Shown piece by piece: positions 34,208 through 42,227 of a DNA stretch of 57,345 bases. A model generated the notes under the pieces. The model was given only the letters and a program-made list of their open reading frames with translations, made no database searches and was not told where the DNA came from. Position numbers and translations under genes: made by a program. The first letter of the stretch is position 1. Each line of letters opens with the position of its first letter. The stretch is from contig NZ_JADPKY010000182.1 in the NCBI RefSeq assembly GCF_023074185.1, positions 1 to 57,345 of the forward strand. Direction: 5' to 3'. This DNA comes from Bradyrhizobium sp. 132 (GTDB lineage Bacteria > Pseudomonadota > Alphaproteobacteria > Rhizobiales > Xanthobacteraceae).

Positions 34208-34232
34208 GACCTCTATCTAACATATAGACGTC
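34208..34232. promoter_or_regulatory. Candidate TetR operator next to tetR
   Basis: GACCTCTAT (34208-34216) and ATAGACGTC (34224-34232) pair in 8 of 9 positions around a 7-nt spacer, the same architecture as at 34076. It ends 26 nt before the tetR ATG, so it probably mediates autorepression. Confidence 0.65.
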
Positions 34233-34258
34233 AATCGAAATCCAAATGGAGGTCCAAA

Positions 34259-34837
34259 ATGCGGGTAAGTCGCATTCAAGCTGCCGAGAACCGCCAGAGC
34301 GTGATCAATGTGGCCAGTCGCCTCTTCAGGGAGCGCGGCTTTGATGGCATCGGCCTCAAGGATCTGATGGAGGCCGCCGGACTGACCCAGGGCGCCTTCT
34401 ACAAGCAGTTCGAGTCCAAGGAAGATTTGGCGGTCGAGGCGTCCAGGCGGGCATTGGAGAGCGCTTCCGGCCGATGGTCGGACGCGGCCGCCAAGAATCC
34501 CGATGATCCGCTCGGCACGGTGATCGCGTTTTACCTCAGCGGCGACCATCGCGGAGAAAGGATGGACGGCTGCCCGATCGTGGCACTCGGTTCAGATGCC
34601 GCCCGACAGGGCCCCGGCGTGAAGGCGGAATTCGAAACGGGGATCAAGGCGCATCTCGACGTGATCGGCCACTTCATTGCCCAGACTGGCGGCGAGGCCG
34701 ACCGCGCCAAGGCCATGGCCATTCTCGCGACGATGGTCGGCGCCGTGACGCTATCGCGCGTCGTCAACGACCCCGAGCTGGCTCAGGCGCTTTTGGATGC
34801 CGCGGCCGAACAGGTTCGCGACGCCGCTGCCGCTTGA
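34259..34837 (+). CDS. TetR/AcrR-family repressor of the efflux operon
   Basis: 192 residues. The helix-turn-helix spans about residues 12-55: VINVASRLFRERGFDGIGLK and DLMEAAGLTQGAFYKQFESK, the classical TetR pattern. The C-terminal ligand domain includes ERMDGCPIVALGSDAARQGP, with Cys near residue 103, as in NemR/AcrR-like regulators that can respond to electrophiles. It is divergent from the RND operon with two matched operators between. An alpha/beta hydrolase gene follows after 33 nt. Confidence 0.85.
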   Translation: MRVSRIQAAENRQSVINVASRLFRERGFDGIGLKDLMEAAGLTQGAFYKQFESKEDLAVEASRRALESASGRWSDAAAKNPDDPLGTVIAFYLSGDHRGERMDGCPIVALGSDAARQGPGVKAEFETGIKAHLDVIGHFIAQTGGEADRAKAMAILATMVGAVTLSRVVNDPELAQALLDAAAEQVRDAAAA

Positions 34838-34870
34838 AAGCGCGCGCCCCTCGAAGCACGGAGAGATCGA

Positions 34871-35722
34871 ATGCTCAGCATGACTGAAGTTAAACCAAGC
34901 CTGCTGAAGATATCGGATACGCTGAGCGTCCGTTTTCAAAAGATCGGCAGCGGACCTCCGCTACTCCTCATACATACGATCCGGACGCAGCTCGAATATT
35001 TCCGCAGTCTTGCGCCCCTCCTCGCCAGATCGCACACGGTGTACGCCATTGACCTCCCAGGCCACGGCCACTCACCAATAGATCCGAGCGCGAGCTTCGA
35101 CGAACCCTACTTCAGGCAGTCCGTCATTCGCTTCATCGAGGAGCTTAATCTCTCGGAGGTCACGATCGTCGGCGAGTCGATCGGCGGGGCATTGGCCCTC
35201 ACGGTGGCGGCGTCGCTTCCGCAGCGGGTGAAGCGCGTCTATGCGATCAACCCCTACGACTACGAGACCCGCTACGGGGACGGCATTCGACGCGGCAACT
35301 GGTTCTCGAATTTCATCATCGGAAGCCTGCAGGTCCCGTTGCTCGGCGCGATGAATGCATCGCTCGAAAACAAGCTGGTCCTCGGCAAGATCATGAGCGG
35401 CGGATATCACGACCCGCGCAAACTGCCGGCCGATCTGCTCGCTGAGTTCGATGAAGTGGCCCGCCGCCCGGGATACAAGCGGATCGCACGCAAGGTGCTG
35501 GCGGGCTGGCGATCCTGGAGCAAGGCACGCGATGACTATCGGCAAATCTCGGCGCCTGTGACGCTCATTTATGGCGACAGCGATTGGTCTCGGCCCAATG
35601 AACGCGAACGCACACGGGCGCTCATTCCAACCGCGCGGATGGTGACGCTGAAGAATACGGGACACTTCTCAGCTGTTGAGAATCCGTCGGAGCTGGCTCG
35701 CGTGATCATGGAGACAAAATAA
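34871..35722 (+). CDS. Alpha/beta hydrolase
   Basis: 283 residues, cytoplasmic. The fold is shown by PPLLLIHTIRTQLEYFRSLA, DLPGHGHS at 61-68, and the nucleophile elbow VGESIGG with Ser103; acid GDSDWSRP and catalytic His in TGHFSAVE. This is an esterase/lipase-like Ser hydrolase; substrate unknown. The usual HG at the oxyanion strand is replaced by HT, which is unusual. Cotranscribed with tetR (33-nt gap), so its substrate may be the inducer of the efflux pump. Confidence 0.8.
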   Translation: MLSMTEVKPSLLKISDTLSVRFQKIGSGPPLLLIHTIRTQLEYFRSLAPLLARSHTVYAIDLPGHGHSPIDPSASFDEPYFRQSVIRFIEELNLSEVTIVGESIGGALALTVAASLPQRVKRVYAINPYDYETRYGDGIRRGNWFSNFIIGSLQVPLLGAMNASLENKLVLGKIMSGGYHDPRKLPADLLAEFDEVARRPGYKRIARKVLAGWRSWSKARDDYRQISAPVTLIYGDSDWSRPNERERTRALIPTARMVTLKNTGHFSAVENPSELARVIMETK

Positions 35723-35787
35723 GTGCAATCACATTCAAGCTCTTGGGCAGCGGCGGACGCTTAGTAGGAACCCTCGAATCCGCCCCT

Positions 35788-36627
35788 CTAATCCGCCAAT
35801 TCGATGAAGAGCGGCTGATGATCGGAAGCATCTGTCTTGCCATTAACATCGACGCCAAGGACACGGCCGGCCAAATCCTCCGTCACGAAAATAAAATCTC
35901 GGCAATCAGGTCCTGCTGTCCATTGCGCGTGATCGTATAGCCCGCAGGTCGGCGACCGCTGCCGGTCTGGACGACCAGCCGTCCAGGCATCGCGATAGTT
36001 GAGGCCCGGCCGATTCGATCGATCGATCATGGCGTGCTGGGGATCGGCAACGTCGCAATTGAAATCGCCGCACATCAGGCTGGACGCGGCGACCGTCTGG
36101 CTTTCATAGGGCTCGACGGGCCTTCCGGTCGGTGCCTTGGGACTGATCGATGCATCCTCCTGCAGGTCCAGCAAACGCTTGATCTGCGCCTCCCGCTGGG
36201 CGACCGAATAATATTCGAGATGGGTATTGACGATACGGATCGCACCAAACGCAGCCTGGACCGTTACTTCCAGGGCATGGCGCCGCATGCTGCGCACCGT
36301 GCCTGCGCCAGACCACGGCAGGATGTGGTTGTTGATCTGCACGACCGGCAGGCGCGATAGGGTCATGTTGCCGAAGCGATGCAGTTGGCCCACCTGATCG
36401 ACGGTCTCGATCGCAGGCCGAAATATCGCCATGTAGCCCGGCAGCAGCGCGGCGAGCTCTGCGCTCTGATCCCCTCCCCCGTCGTGCCTGGAGAAGTTCG
36501 AACTCACCTCCTGGAAACAGAAGACGTCGGCATCCATCGTTTCCCTTGCGACCTCGACGATCCTCGCCAGGTCAGTAATGCCGTCGCAACCCTTGCCGCA
36601 CTGAATATTCCAGGTGAGAAGCCGCAT
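35788..36627 (-). CDS. Endonuclease/exonuclease/phosphatase-family protein in an ABC operon
   Basis: 279 residues with all EEP motifs: TWNIQCGKG, CFQEVSSN (metal Glu), VNTHLEYY, CGDFNCDVADP and the C-terminal SDHQPLF. EEP enzymes hydrolyse phosphodiesters in nucleic acids, inositol phosphates or lipids using Mg2+. The ATG at 36627 overlaps the permease stop by one base, so translation is coupled. In Ugp systems the corresponding position often holds UgpQ, a glycerophosphodiesterase; here an unrelated EEP enzyme may process the imported phosphodiester. No signal peptide. Confidence 0.8.
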   Translation of the reverse strand: MRLLTWNIQCGKGCDGITDLARIVEVARETMDADVFCFQEVSSNFSRHDGGGDQSAELAALLPGYMAIFRPAIETVDQVGQLHRFGNMTLSRLPVVQINNHILPWSGAGTVRSMRRHALEVTVQAAFGAIRIVNTHLEYYSVAQREAQIKRLLDLQEDASISPKAPTGRPVEPYESQTVAASSLMCGDFNCDVADPQHAMIDRSNRPGLNYRDAWTAGRPDRQRSPTCGLYDHAQWTAGPDCRDFIFVTEDLAGRVLGVDVNGKTDASDHQPLFIELAD

Positions 36628-37436
36628 CAACGAATGCCCGCGCGCATGAAGGATTGGACGAACTGCCGCTGGAAGAGCAGGAACGCGATCAGCAGCGGTG
36701 CCATGGTCATCACCGTTGCCGCCGTGATGACCGACCAGTCCACGCCGGTCTCCGGCGCGCCGAACACCGCAAGGCCCACGGTGAGCGGGCGCGCTTCGAC
36801 AGAGTTCGTCACGATCAGCGGCCACAGAAAATTGTTCCAGTGGTAGCTGACCGACACGAGGCCGAATGCCACGTAGGTCGGACGCGCCAGCGGGACATAG
36901 ACCCGCCAGAGAATCCCTAGTGGTCCAGATCCTTCGACCCGGGCCGCATCGACGAGTTCCTGAGGGACGCTTTTAAAAGTCTGCCGAAGCAGGAAGATGC
37001 CGAAGGCGCTGGCGAGATAAGGCAACGCAATCGCAGGGATTGTGTCCAGCAGGCCAAGCTTGGCAATCGCGCGATAATTCTCGACGATCAGCACGTCGGG
37101 CATGATCATCAATTGCAGCAGGACAAGCGCGAAGGCGATGCCGCTGCCCTTGAACTTGAAGCGTGCAAACGCATAGGCCGCCAGCGTCGACAGGATGAGT
37201 TGCCCGACCAGAACCAGCGTCACCAGCACTATCGTATTGAGATAGTAGCGGGCGAACGGCGCCTGCTTCCAGGCGCGGGCGAAGTTCTCCAGCGTCCAGG
37301 GTGCGGACAAGCTGAACGACGTTGCATAGGCGGCCGGATGCAGTGCGCTCCAGAAGGCATAGGCCAGCGGCGCGAGCCAGATCAGCGCCAGAAGCCACGC
37401 GGCGACAGCCTCGATGGGATGTGTCCGGCCTCTCAT
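36627..37436 (-). CDS. ABC transporter permease, UgpE/MalG-like
   Basis: 269 residues with about six membrane helices. The EAA loop that contacts the ATPase reads ELVDAARVEGSGPLGILWRV. Similar to the second permease of carbohydrate/glycerol-3-phosphate importers. The start overlaps the previous permease stop by 4 nt (ATGA) and the stop overlaps the EEP gene, so four genes are tightly coupled. Confidence 0.85.
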   Translation of the reverse strand: MRGRTHPIEAVAAWLLALIWLAPLAYAFWSALHPAAYATSFSLSAPWTLENFARAWKQAPFARYYLNTIVLVTLVLVGQLILSTLAAYAFARFKFKGSGIAFALVLLQLMIMPDVLIVENYRAIAKLGLLDTIPAIALPYLASAFGIFLLRQTFKSVPQELVDAARVEGSGPLGILWRVYVPLARPTYVAFGLVSVSYHWNNFLWPLIVTNSVEARPLTVGLAVFGAPETGVDWSVITAATVMTMAPLLIAFLLFQRQFVQSFMRAGIR

Positions 37437-38353
37437 TGATAGTGAATCCTGCGATCGAGATAGCCGAACTTGATCAGCGCGACGGCGCTCAGCAGCACCA
37501 GAAGCACCACCGTCAACGTCGCCGCGTAGGATGAATCCTGGAACGTGAAAGCGACTTCGTAGATGTAGTAGAGCAACAGCGTGCTGGCGTTGTTAGGACC
37601 GCCCTTGGTCATGATGACGAGGTGATCGACCAGCTTGAACGAGTTGATGACCGCGTTGATCGCGACGAACAGAGTGGTCGGCATCAGCAGCGGGAACGTG
37701 ATCCGGCGGAATGTGTACCATCGGCTTGCCCCCTCGATGGACGCAGCCTCTTCGAGATCCGGCGAGAGCTGCTGGAGGGCCGCAAGATAGAAGATCATGA
37801 AGAAGCCGGCTTCCTTCCAGATCACCATGACGATCAGGCAGCCCATGACGGTCGAGGGATCGCCGAGCCAATTCCAGCCGGCGAGGCCAAAGTTTCCGCG
37901 CAACTGATCGAGCAGCCCATAGTCCGGGGTGTAGAAGAACAGCCAGATGTTCGCGACCGCGATCATCGGCAGTACGGTCGGAGTAAAATAGGCCAAACGC
38001 AGAAAGCCGCGGCCGCGCATGTTGCGATTGACCCAGATCGCCATGACCAGCGCCAGCGCAATCGACGTCGGAACTGTGCCGAGCGCGAACCAGAAATTAT
38101 TGACCAGCGCCTTCCAGAAGATCGGGTCGGCCGCCATAGCCTGATAACTGTCGAGGCCGACAAAGACCTCGGTGCCATTGCGGCGTGTGATGAACAGCGA
38201 ATGCCGGACCGTCGCGAGGATCGGGTAATGGGTGAACGCGATCAACAGCACCGCCGCCGGCAACAGCAGCAGCCAGGCGTTCACGGCATTCCACCACGCC
38301 TGCGAGCCGGCGCGGCGCGGCGAAACCTGTGATGAGACGACGGTATCGGACAT
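37433..38353 (-). CDS. ABC transporter permease, UgpA/MalF-like
   Basis: 306 residues. A cytoplasmic start (MSDTVVSSQVSPRRAGSQAW) leads to six helices, starting WLLLLPAAVLLIAFTHYPIL. The EAA loop is DLEEAASIEGASRWYTFRRI. It pairs with the following permease to form the channel of a CUT1-type importer. Start at 38353; the longer open frame upstream is Arg/Ser shadow sequence. Confidence 0.85.
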   Translation of the reverse strand: MSDTVVSSQVSPRRAGSQAWWNAVNAWLLLLPAAVLLIAFTHYPILATVRHSLFITRRNGTEVFVGLDSYQAMAADPIFWKALVNNFWFALGTVPTSIALALVMAIWVNRNMRGRGFLRLAYFTPTVLPMIAVANIWLFFYTPDYGLLDQLRGNFGLAGWNWLGDPSTVMGCLIVMVIWKEAGFFMIFYLAALQQLSPDLEEAASIEGASRWYTFRRITFPLLMPTTLFVAINAVINSFKLVDHLVIMTKGGPNNASTLLLYYIYEVAFTFQDSSYAATLTVVLLVLLSAVALIKFGYLDRRIHYQ

Positions 38354-38402
38354 CCCTGTATCAGCGGGATGGCGGCGGCGAGCCGCCACCCCGCTGATTC
38401 CC

Positions 38403-39680
38403 TTACTTGTAGGCGCGCAAGACGCGATCGGCCTGCTGCTGGGCTGCGGCGAGCGCCTCCTGCGGCTTCTGCGTGCCGGTGATCGCGGCTTGCACGGCAT
38501 CGCCGACGAACTTGTAGATGCGGCCGTTCTCGTGGACGGAGAGTTCCGGCACCGCGTGCTCCAGCTGATCGCGCGCGACGGTCGCTTGCGGGAAGCCCTT
38601 GGCATATTCCGTCATCACACTGGTCTTGTAGGCGGCCGGGGACACAGCCACGTAGCCCGTCTTCATGCTCCATTCCGCTGCGCGGTCTGGCGCCGTCATC
38701 CACTGGATGAACTTGACGGCTGCCTTCTGCTGCTCCGGGGACGCGCTTTTGAAGATATAGAAATTGCCCCCGCCGGTCGGCGATCCGCGCTGCTCCTTGG
38801 CCGGAAGCATGGCCACACCGAACTGGAACTTCGCGGCATCCTTGACCGCCGTCAGGTTGCCGGTGGTGTGCCACATCATCGCCGTCTTGCCTTCGAGGAA
38901 GTCGGTGCGCAGTGTGGCCCAGTCGATGCTGCCCGCCGGCGCCACGTTGTGCTTGCGCGACAGATCGACCCAGTAGTCCAGCGCGGCGACCGTCTTGGGT
39001 GCGGTCAGATACACCTCATTGCCGGGCTCGTTCATCATCTTCTGGCCGTTCTCGATGGCCAGCGCCTGCAGCATCCAGTAAGCGTAACCGGTCGAGGGAA
39101 TTTCGACACCCCAGCGCGTGGTGTTTCCGGCACCGTCCTTCTTGACGAGCTTCTTCGACATCTCGACCAGTTCGTCCCAGGATGCCGGCGCCTTCTCCGG
39201 ATCGAGGCCGGCTTCCTTGAAGGCCTCCTTATTCCAGTACAGCACGATCGTCGAACGCTGGAACGGGATGCTCCAGGTCTTGCCGCCGATCTGCCCGTTC
39301 GCCATGAACGCCGGATAAAAATCCTTGAACCACGCCTTGTCGCTGACGAGGCCGTCGATCGGCACGATCGCGTTCTCGTCCATGAGCGTAAACACGTCGG
39401 TGGACAGCAGCACCGACAATTGCGGCGGTTGGCCGCCCTTCATCGCTGTCATCGCCTTGGTCATCGTATCCGTGTAGTTGCCGGCATAGACCGCCGTCAT
39501 CTTGACGTCCGGATTGTCCTTCTCAAAGCGCGAGACCATGTCATCGATGATCTTGGTGACGGGACCGCCGACCGCGACCGGATAGTACATCGTGAGGTCC
39601 ACCGCTGCCGCCGGACGGGCGGCGCCCATGGACAGCGCAGCGAAAGCAGCTGCCATCAACATTGTTCGGCGCGCAAACAT
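38403..39680 (-). CDS. ABC transporter solute-binding protein, UgpB-like
   Basis: 425 residues. Signal peptide MFARRTMLMAAAFAALSMGA, then the mature start DLTMYYPVAVGGPVTKIIDD. The segments VYAGNYTDTMTKAMTAM and SIPFQRSTIVLYWNKEAF, with GSPTGGGNFYIF, resemble UgpB of the sn-glycerol-3-phosphate/glycerophosphodiester importer. Periplasmic. GGAG lies six nt before the ATG at 39680. Second gene of the operon after the ATPase. Confidence 0.85.
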   Translation of the reverse strand: MFARRTMLMAAAFAALSMGAARPAAAVDLTMYYPVAVGGPVTKIIDDMVSRFEKDNPDVKMTAVYAGNYTDTMTKAMTAMKGGQPPQLSVLLSTDVFTLMDENAIVPIDGLVSDKAWFKDFYPAFMANGQIGGKTWSIPFQRSTIVLYWNKEAFKEAGLDPEKAPASWDELVEMSKKLVKKDGAGNTTRWGVEIPSTGYAYWMLQALAIENGQKMMNEPGNEVYLTAPKTVAALDYWVDLSRKHNVAPAGSIDWATLRTDFLEGKTAMMWHTTGNLTAVKDAAKFQFGVAMLPAKEQRGSPTGGGNFYIFKSASPEQQKAAVKFIQWMTAPDRAAEWSMKTGYVAVSPAAYKTSVMTEYAKGFPQATVARDQLEHAVPELSVHENGRIYKFVGDAVQAAITGTQKPQEALAAAQQQADRVLRAYK

Positions 39681-39718
39681 CCTAGTCTCCTTCGTTATCC
39701 GCCCTGGCACCGCCGCCC

Positions 39719-40738
39719 TCATCGGTCGGATGCTGCCAGACGGCCCTCTTTGAAAATGCTCTCCAACCGGACTTCCGTGGTCGAATCGAACCGGTGTTCG
39801 TAATCCGCATCCCAGGCAATCCGGATATCCTCGCCCGGTCGAACCTTGCTGAAGCCGTCAAGCCGCACCGAGATGGGCTGCCCACCCATCTCGCACAGCA
39901 CGATGCTGTCCGCGCCGAGATGCTCGACGGCCTTGACGCGCACAACATGATCGCCGCCGGAGACGATGCGGATATGCTCCGGCCTGACGCCAATAAGCTT
40001 GTCGCCCTGACGCACGAGATTCATCGGCGGCGTGCCAATGAACCGTGCCGTGAACGCCGTTGCCGGACGATTGTAGAGTTCTTCCGGCGAGCCGTTCTGC
40101 TCGACGCGGCCGTCGCGCATCAGCACGACGCGGTCCGCCATCGTCATCGCCTCAGTCTGATCGTGGGTCACGTAGACCATGGTGATGCCGAGGCGCTGCT
40201 GCAGCGCGCGGATTTCCGTCCGCATCTCGTGCCGCAACTTGGCGTCCAGATTTGAAAGCGGCTCGTCCATGAGGCAGACGCGCGCCTCCGCGATAATAGC
40301 CCGGCCGAGCGCTACCCGCTGGCGTTGCCCGCCGGACAATTGCGACGGCTTGCGCTCCAGCAGACCACTGAGGCCGACGATGTCGGCGACGCGCCGGAGC
40401 CGCTCGTCCCGCTCGGCGCGAGACACGCGGCGCACGCGCAGTCCGAAGACGATGTTCTCAGCCACGCTTAGATGCGGAAACAGGGCGTAGGACTGGAAGA
40501 CCATTGAGATCTTCCGTTGCGCCGGAGTGAGATGCGTAACATCGATGCCGCCAATAGTGATCGTGCCGACGGCGGCCTCCTCGAGGCCCGCGATCAATCG
40601 AAGCGTCGTCGACTTGCCGCATCCGGAGGGCCCGAGCAGCACCAGCAGCGAGCCTTCGTCGGCTGTCAGGCTGACGTCATCGACAGCGCGCATCGATCCC
40701 CAAAATTTGGAGACGTGGCTCAGCGCAATCGCTGACAT
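39719..40738 (-). CDS. ugpC: ABC transporter ATPase, UgpC/MalK-like
   Basis: 339 residues. Walker A GPSGCGKST at 36-44, Q-loop in MVFQSYALFPHL, signature LSGGQ at 134-138, Walker B VCLMDEP at 154-160, and the H-loop VTHDQ. The C-terminal third is the TOBE/regulatory domain (GVRPEHIRI). It is the first gene of the operon, 38 nt before the binding-protein gene, and divergent from the DeoR regulator. The ligand is inferred from UgpB resemblance only. Confidence 0.85.
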   Translation of the reverse strand: MSAIALSHVSKFWGSMRAVDDVSLTADEGSLLVLLGPSGCGKSTTLRLIAGLEEAAVGTITIGGIDVTHLTPAQRKISMVFQSYALFPHLSVAENIVFGLRVRRVSRAERDERLRRVADIVGLSGLLERKPSQLSGGQRQRVALGRAIIAEARVCLMDEPLSNLDAKLRHEMRTEIRALQQRLGITMVYVTHDQTEAMTMADRVVLMRDGRVEQNGSPEELYNRPATAFTARFIGTPPMNLVRQGDKLIGVRPEHIRIVSGGDHVVRVKAVEHLGADSIVLCEMGGQPISVRLDGFSKVRPGEDIRIAWDADYEHRFDSTTEVRLESIFKEGRLAASDR

Positions 40739-40900
40739 GGTCTGTTCGCTCTCAAATGCCGGGTTCGGTGCCGGGCACCGGCGTGGCCATTCATACCGGC
40801 TTTGTCCTGCCCTCGCGGAGCAGCCAAAGGCTCCTCACCCCAAGCAGACCGATCCATGCCGTTCCTCCAGACCGCGCAACTTCGTTGGCGCAGCAATTAT

Positions 40901-40918
40901 TATGTTCATATGAACATA
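40901..40918. promoter_or_regulatory. Perfect 18-bp palindrome, candidate GlpR/DeoR operator
   Basis: TATGTTCATATGAACATA is fully self-complementary. The half-sites TATGTTC/GAACATA are the same as the E. coli GlpR consensus arms, with a spacer two bases shorter. A further half-like CATATGAA lies 21 bp downstream (40929). It is 73 nt upstream of the DeoR gene and 163 nt from the ATPase start, placed to control both. Confidence 0.75.
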
Positions 40919-40990
40919 GTGTGACCCCATATGAAACAGAAAATTGCGTCCTAAGCGTTCAAATGATACTTTGGTTGGAACGGATCAATT

Positions 40991-41794
40991 ATGCTCAAGA
41001 CCTCCACCTCACGTCGAGCCCCCATACTAGAGATCGTGCGCGAGCAAGGCTTCGCCTCGATCGAGCAACTTGCGACGCGTTTTGAGGTGACGCAGCAGAC
41101 CATTCGCCGTGTCGTGAATGCGCTCTGCGATCAAGGATTGCTCCGGCGAATCCACGGCGGTGTCAGCCTTCCCGTCCAGAACCAGAATTTGGCCTATGGA
41201 AGCCGGCAAGGTTTGAACGCTGTCGCCAAGCAGCGCATTGCGCATGCGACCGCCAGGTTCATTCCCGATGGAGCATCGCTGATGATCGGACTTGGCACGA
41301 CGCCAGAGTACGTTGCGCAGGCACTATCCCGTCGTCAGGATCTGCGCGTCATCACCAACAATCTGAACGTGGCTGCTGCATTCGCACAAAACCCTGAAGT
41401 CGAGATTACGATCGCCGGCGGCACCCTCCGCCCACTTGATCGGGATATTGTTGGCGAGGCCGCCGCGCGCTTCTTCGCGGGTTTTCGAGCCGACTACGGG
41501 ATCTTCGGTGTCGGCGGCATCGATCAAGACGGCGCGCTGCTGGATTTTCACTTGGACGAGGTTCAAGCACGTCAATCAATCGTCGCCAATTCGCGCACGG
41601 CGGTGCTCGTCGCTGACACGACCAAGTTCGGTCGCAACGCGACGGTGCGAGGCGGCCATCTCGACGATTGTCACCACCTCTTCACCGACGGCCCGTTGCC
41701 GCCAATCTTTGAGCCGATCTCCACCAGATACGCCGATCGTATTCACGCAAGAGACTACACTCGCGAGAAATCCGAGCGGCTTGGCTACGACTAA
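40991..41794 (+). CDS. DeoR/GlpR-family regulator of the Ugp-like operon
   Basis: 267 residues. N-terminal DeoR helix-turn-helix: ILEIVREQGFASIEQLATRF, EVTQQTIRRVVNALCDQGLL and RRIHGGVSLP. The effector domain follows with IGLGTTPEYVAQAL, NNLNVAAAFAQNPEVEITIA with GGTLRP, GVGGIDQDGALLDFHLDEV, and VLVADTTKFGRNA, the sugar-phosphate-binding fold. GlpR-type proteins respond to phosphorylated sugars or glycerol-3-phosphate. Divergent from the ABC operon, with a palindrome between. Confidence 0.85.
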   Translation: MLKTSTSRRAPILEIVREQGFASIEQLATRFEVTQQTIRRVVNALCDQGLLRRIHGGVSLPVQNQNLAYGSRQGLNAVAKQRIAHATARFIPDGASLMIGLGTTPEYVAQALSRRQDLRVITNNLNVAAAFAQNPEVEITIAGGTLRPLDRDIVGEAAARFFAGFRADYGIFGVGGIDQDGALLDFHLDEVQARQSIVANSRTAVLVADTTKFGRNATVRGGHLDDCHHLFTDGPLPPIFEPISTRYADRIHARDYTREKSERLGYD

Positions 41795-42227
41795 ACGGCA
41801 CCGGCTGACGAACGCGTCCGTTTGCGTTACTTGAGCGAAGCCGGTCCCACATCCTCGTTCCGCCGCTCGCTCTCCGAACTTCGTACGCCATCAAAGCTCC
41901 CTTCCGGAAACCTCCCTGGAAAGAGCTCCACGCGAAACTCCTGGAGTTGCAAGGGGTGAAGTCGCCCTTCCCCGCGAGCCGGCATCCCATTCGCGACCGC
42001 GCTCGTTACCTACCTGAAGCTGCAGTGCTCGGCATACTGCTCGATCGATCGTTCATCTGGTCGCTGGGGTCCATTGTACCGCGAAGTTCGGATCAACTCC
42101 GTCCATACGCAAGTTGGGCCCGCACCGTTGTCCTGACGGTGCGTCGGCCACGCTCGATCGTGCCGTTCGATCGTCTAAGTCGTGCCATGCTCGGCTCGAG
42201 GACTTCGCGCACGCCGCCTAGTCGATC
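41795..42227 (+). other. Convergent intergenic region with one hairpin
   Basis: 433 bases between the DeoR gene and cusA. CGCACCGT (42121-42128) pairs with ACGGTGCG (42136-42143) around a 7-nt loop; it lacks a T-run but could end transcripts from either side. AACTCCTGGAGTT at about 41937 is a small palindrome. No coding frame is convincing. Confidence 0.45.

Noticed and set aside
38232..39803. 523-codon plus-strand frame over the binding-protein gene
   Set aside because: Antisense shadow; the binding protein has signal peptide and family motifs.
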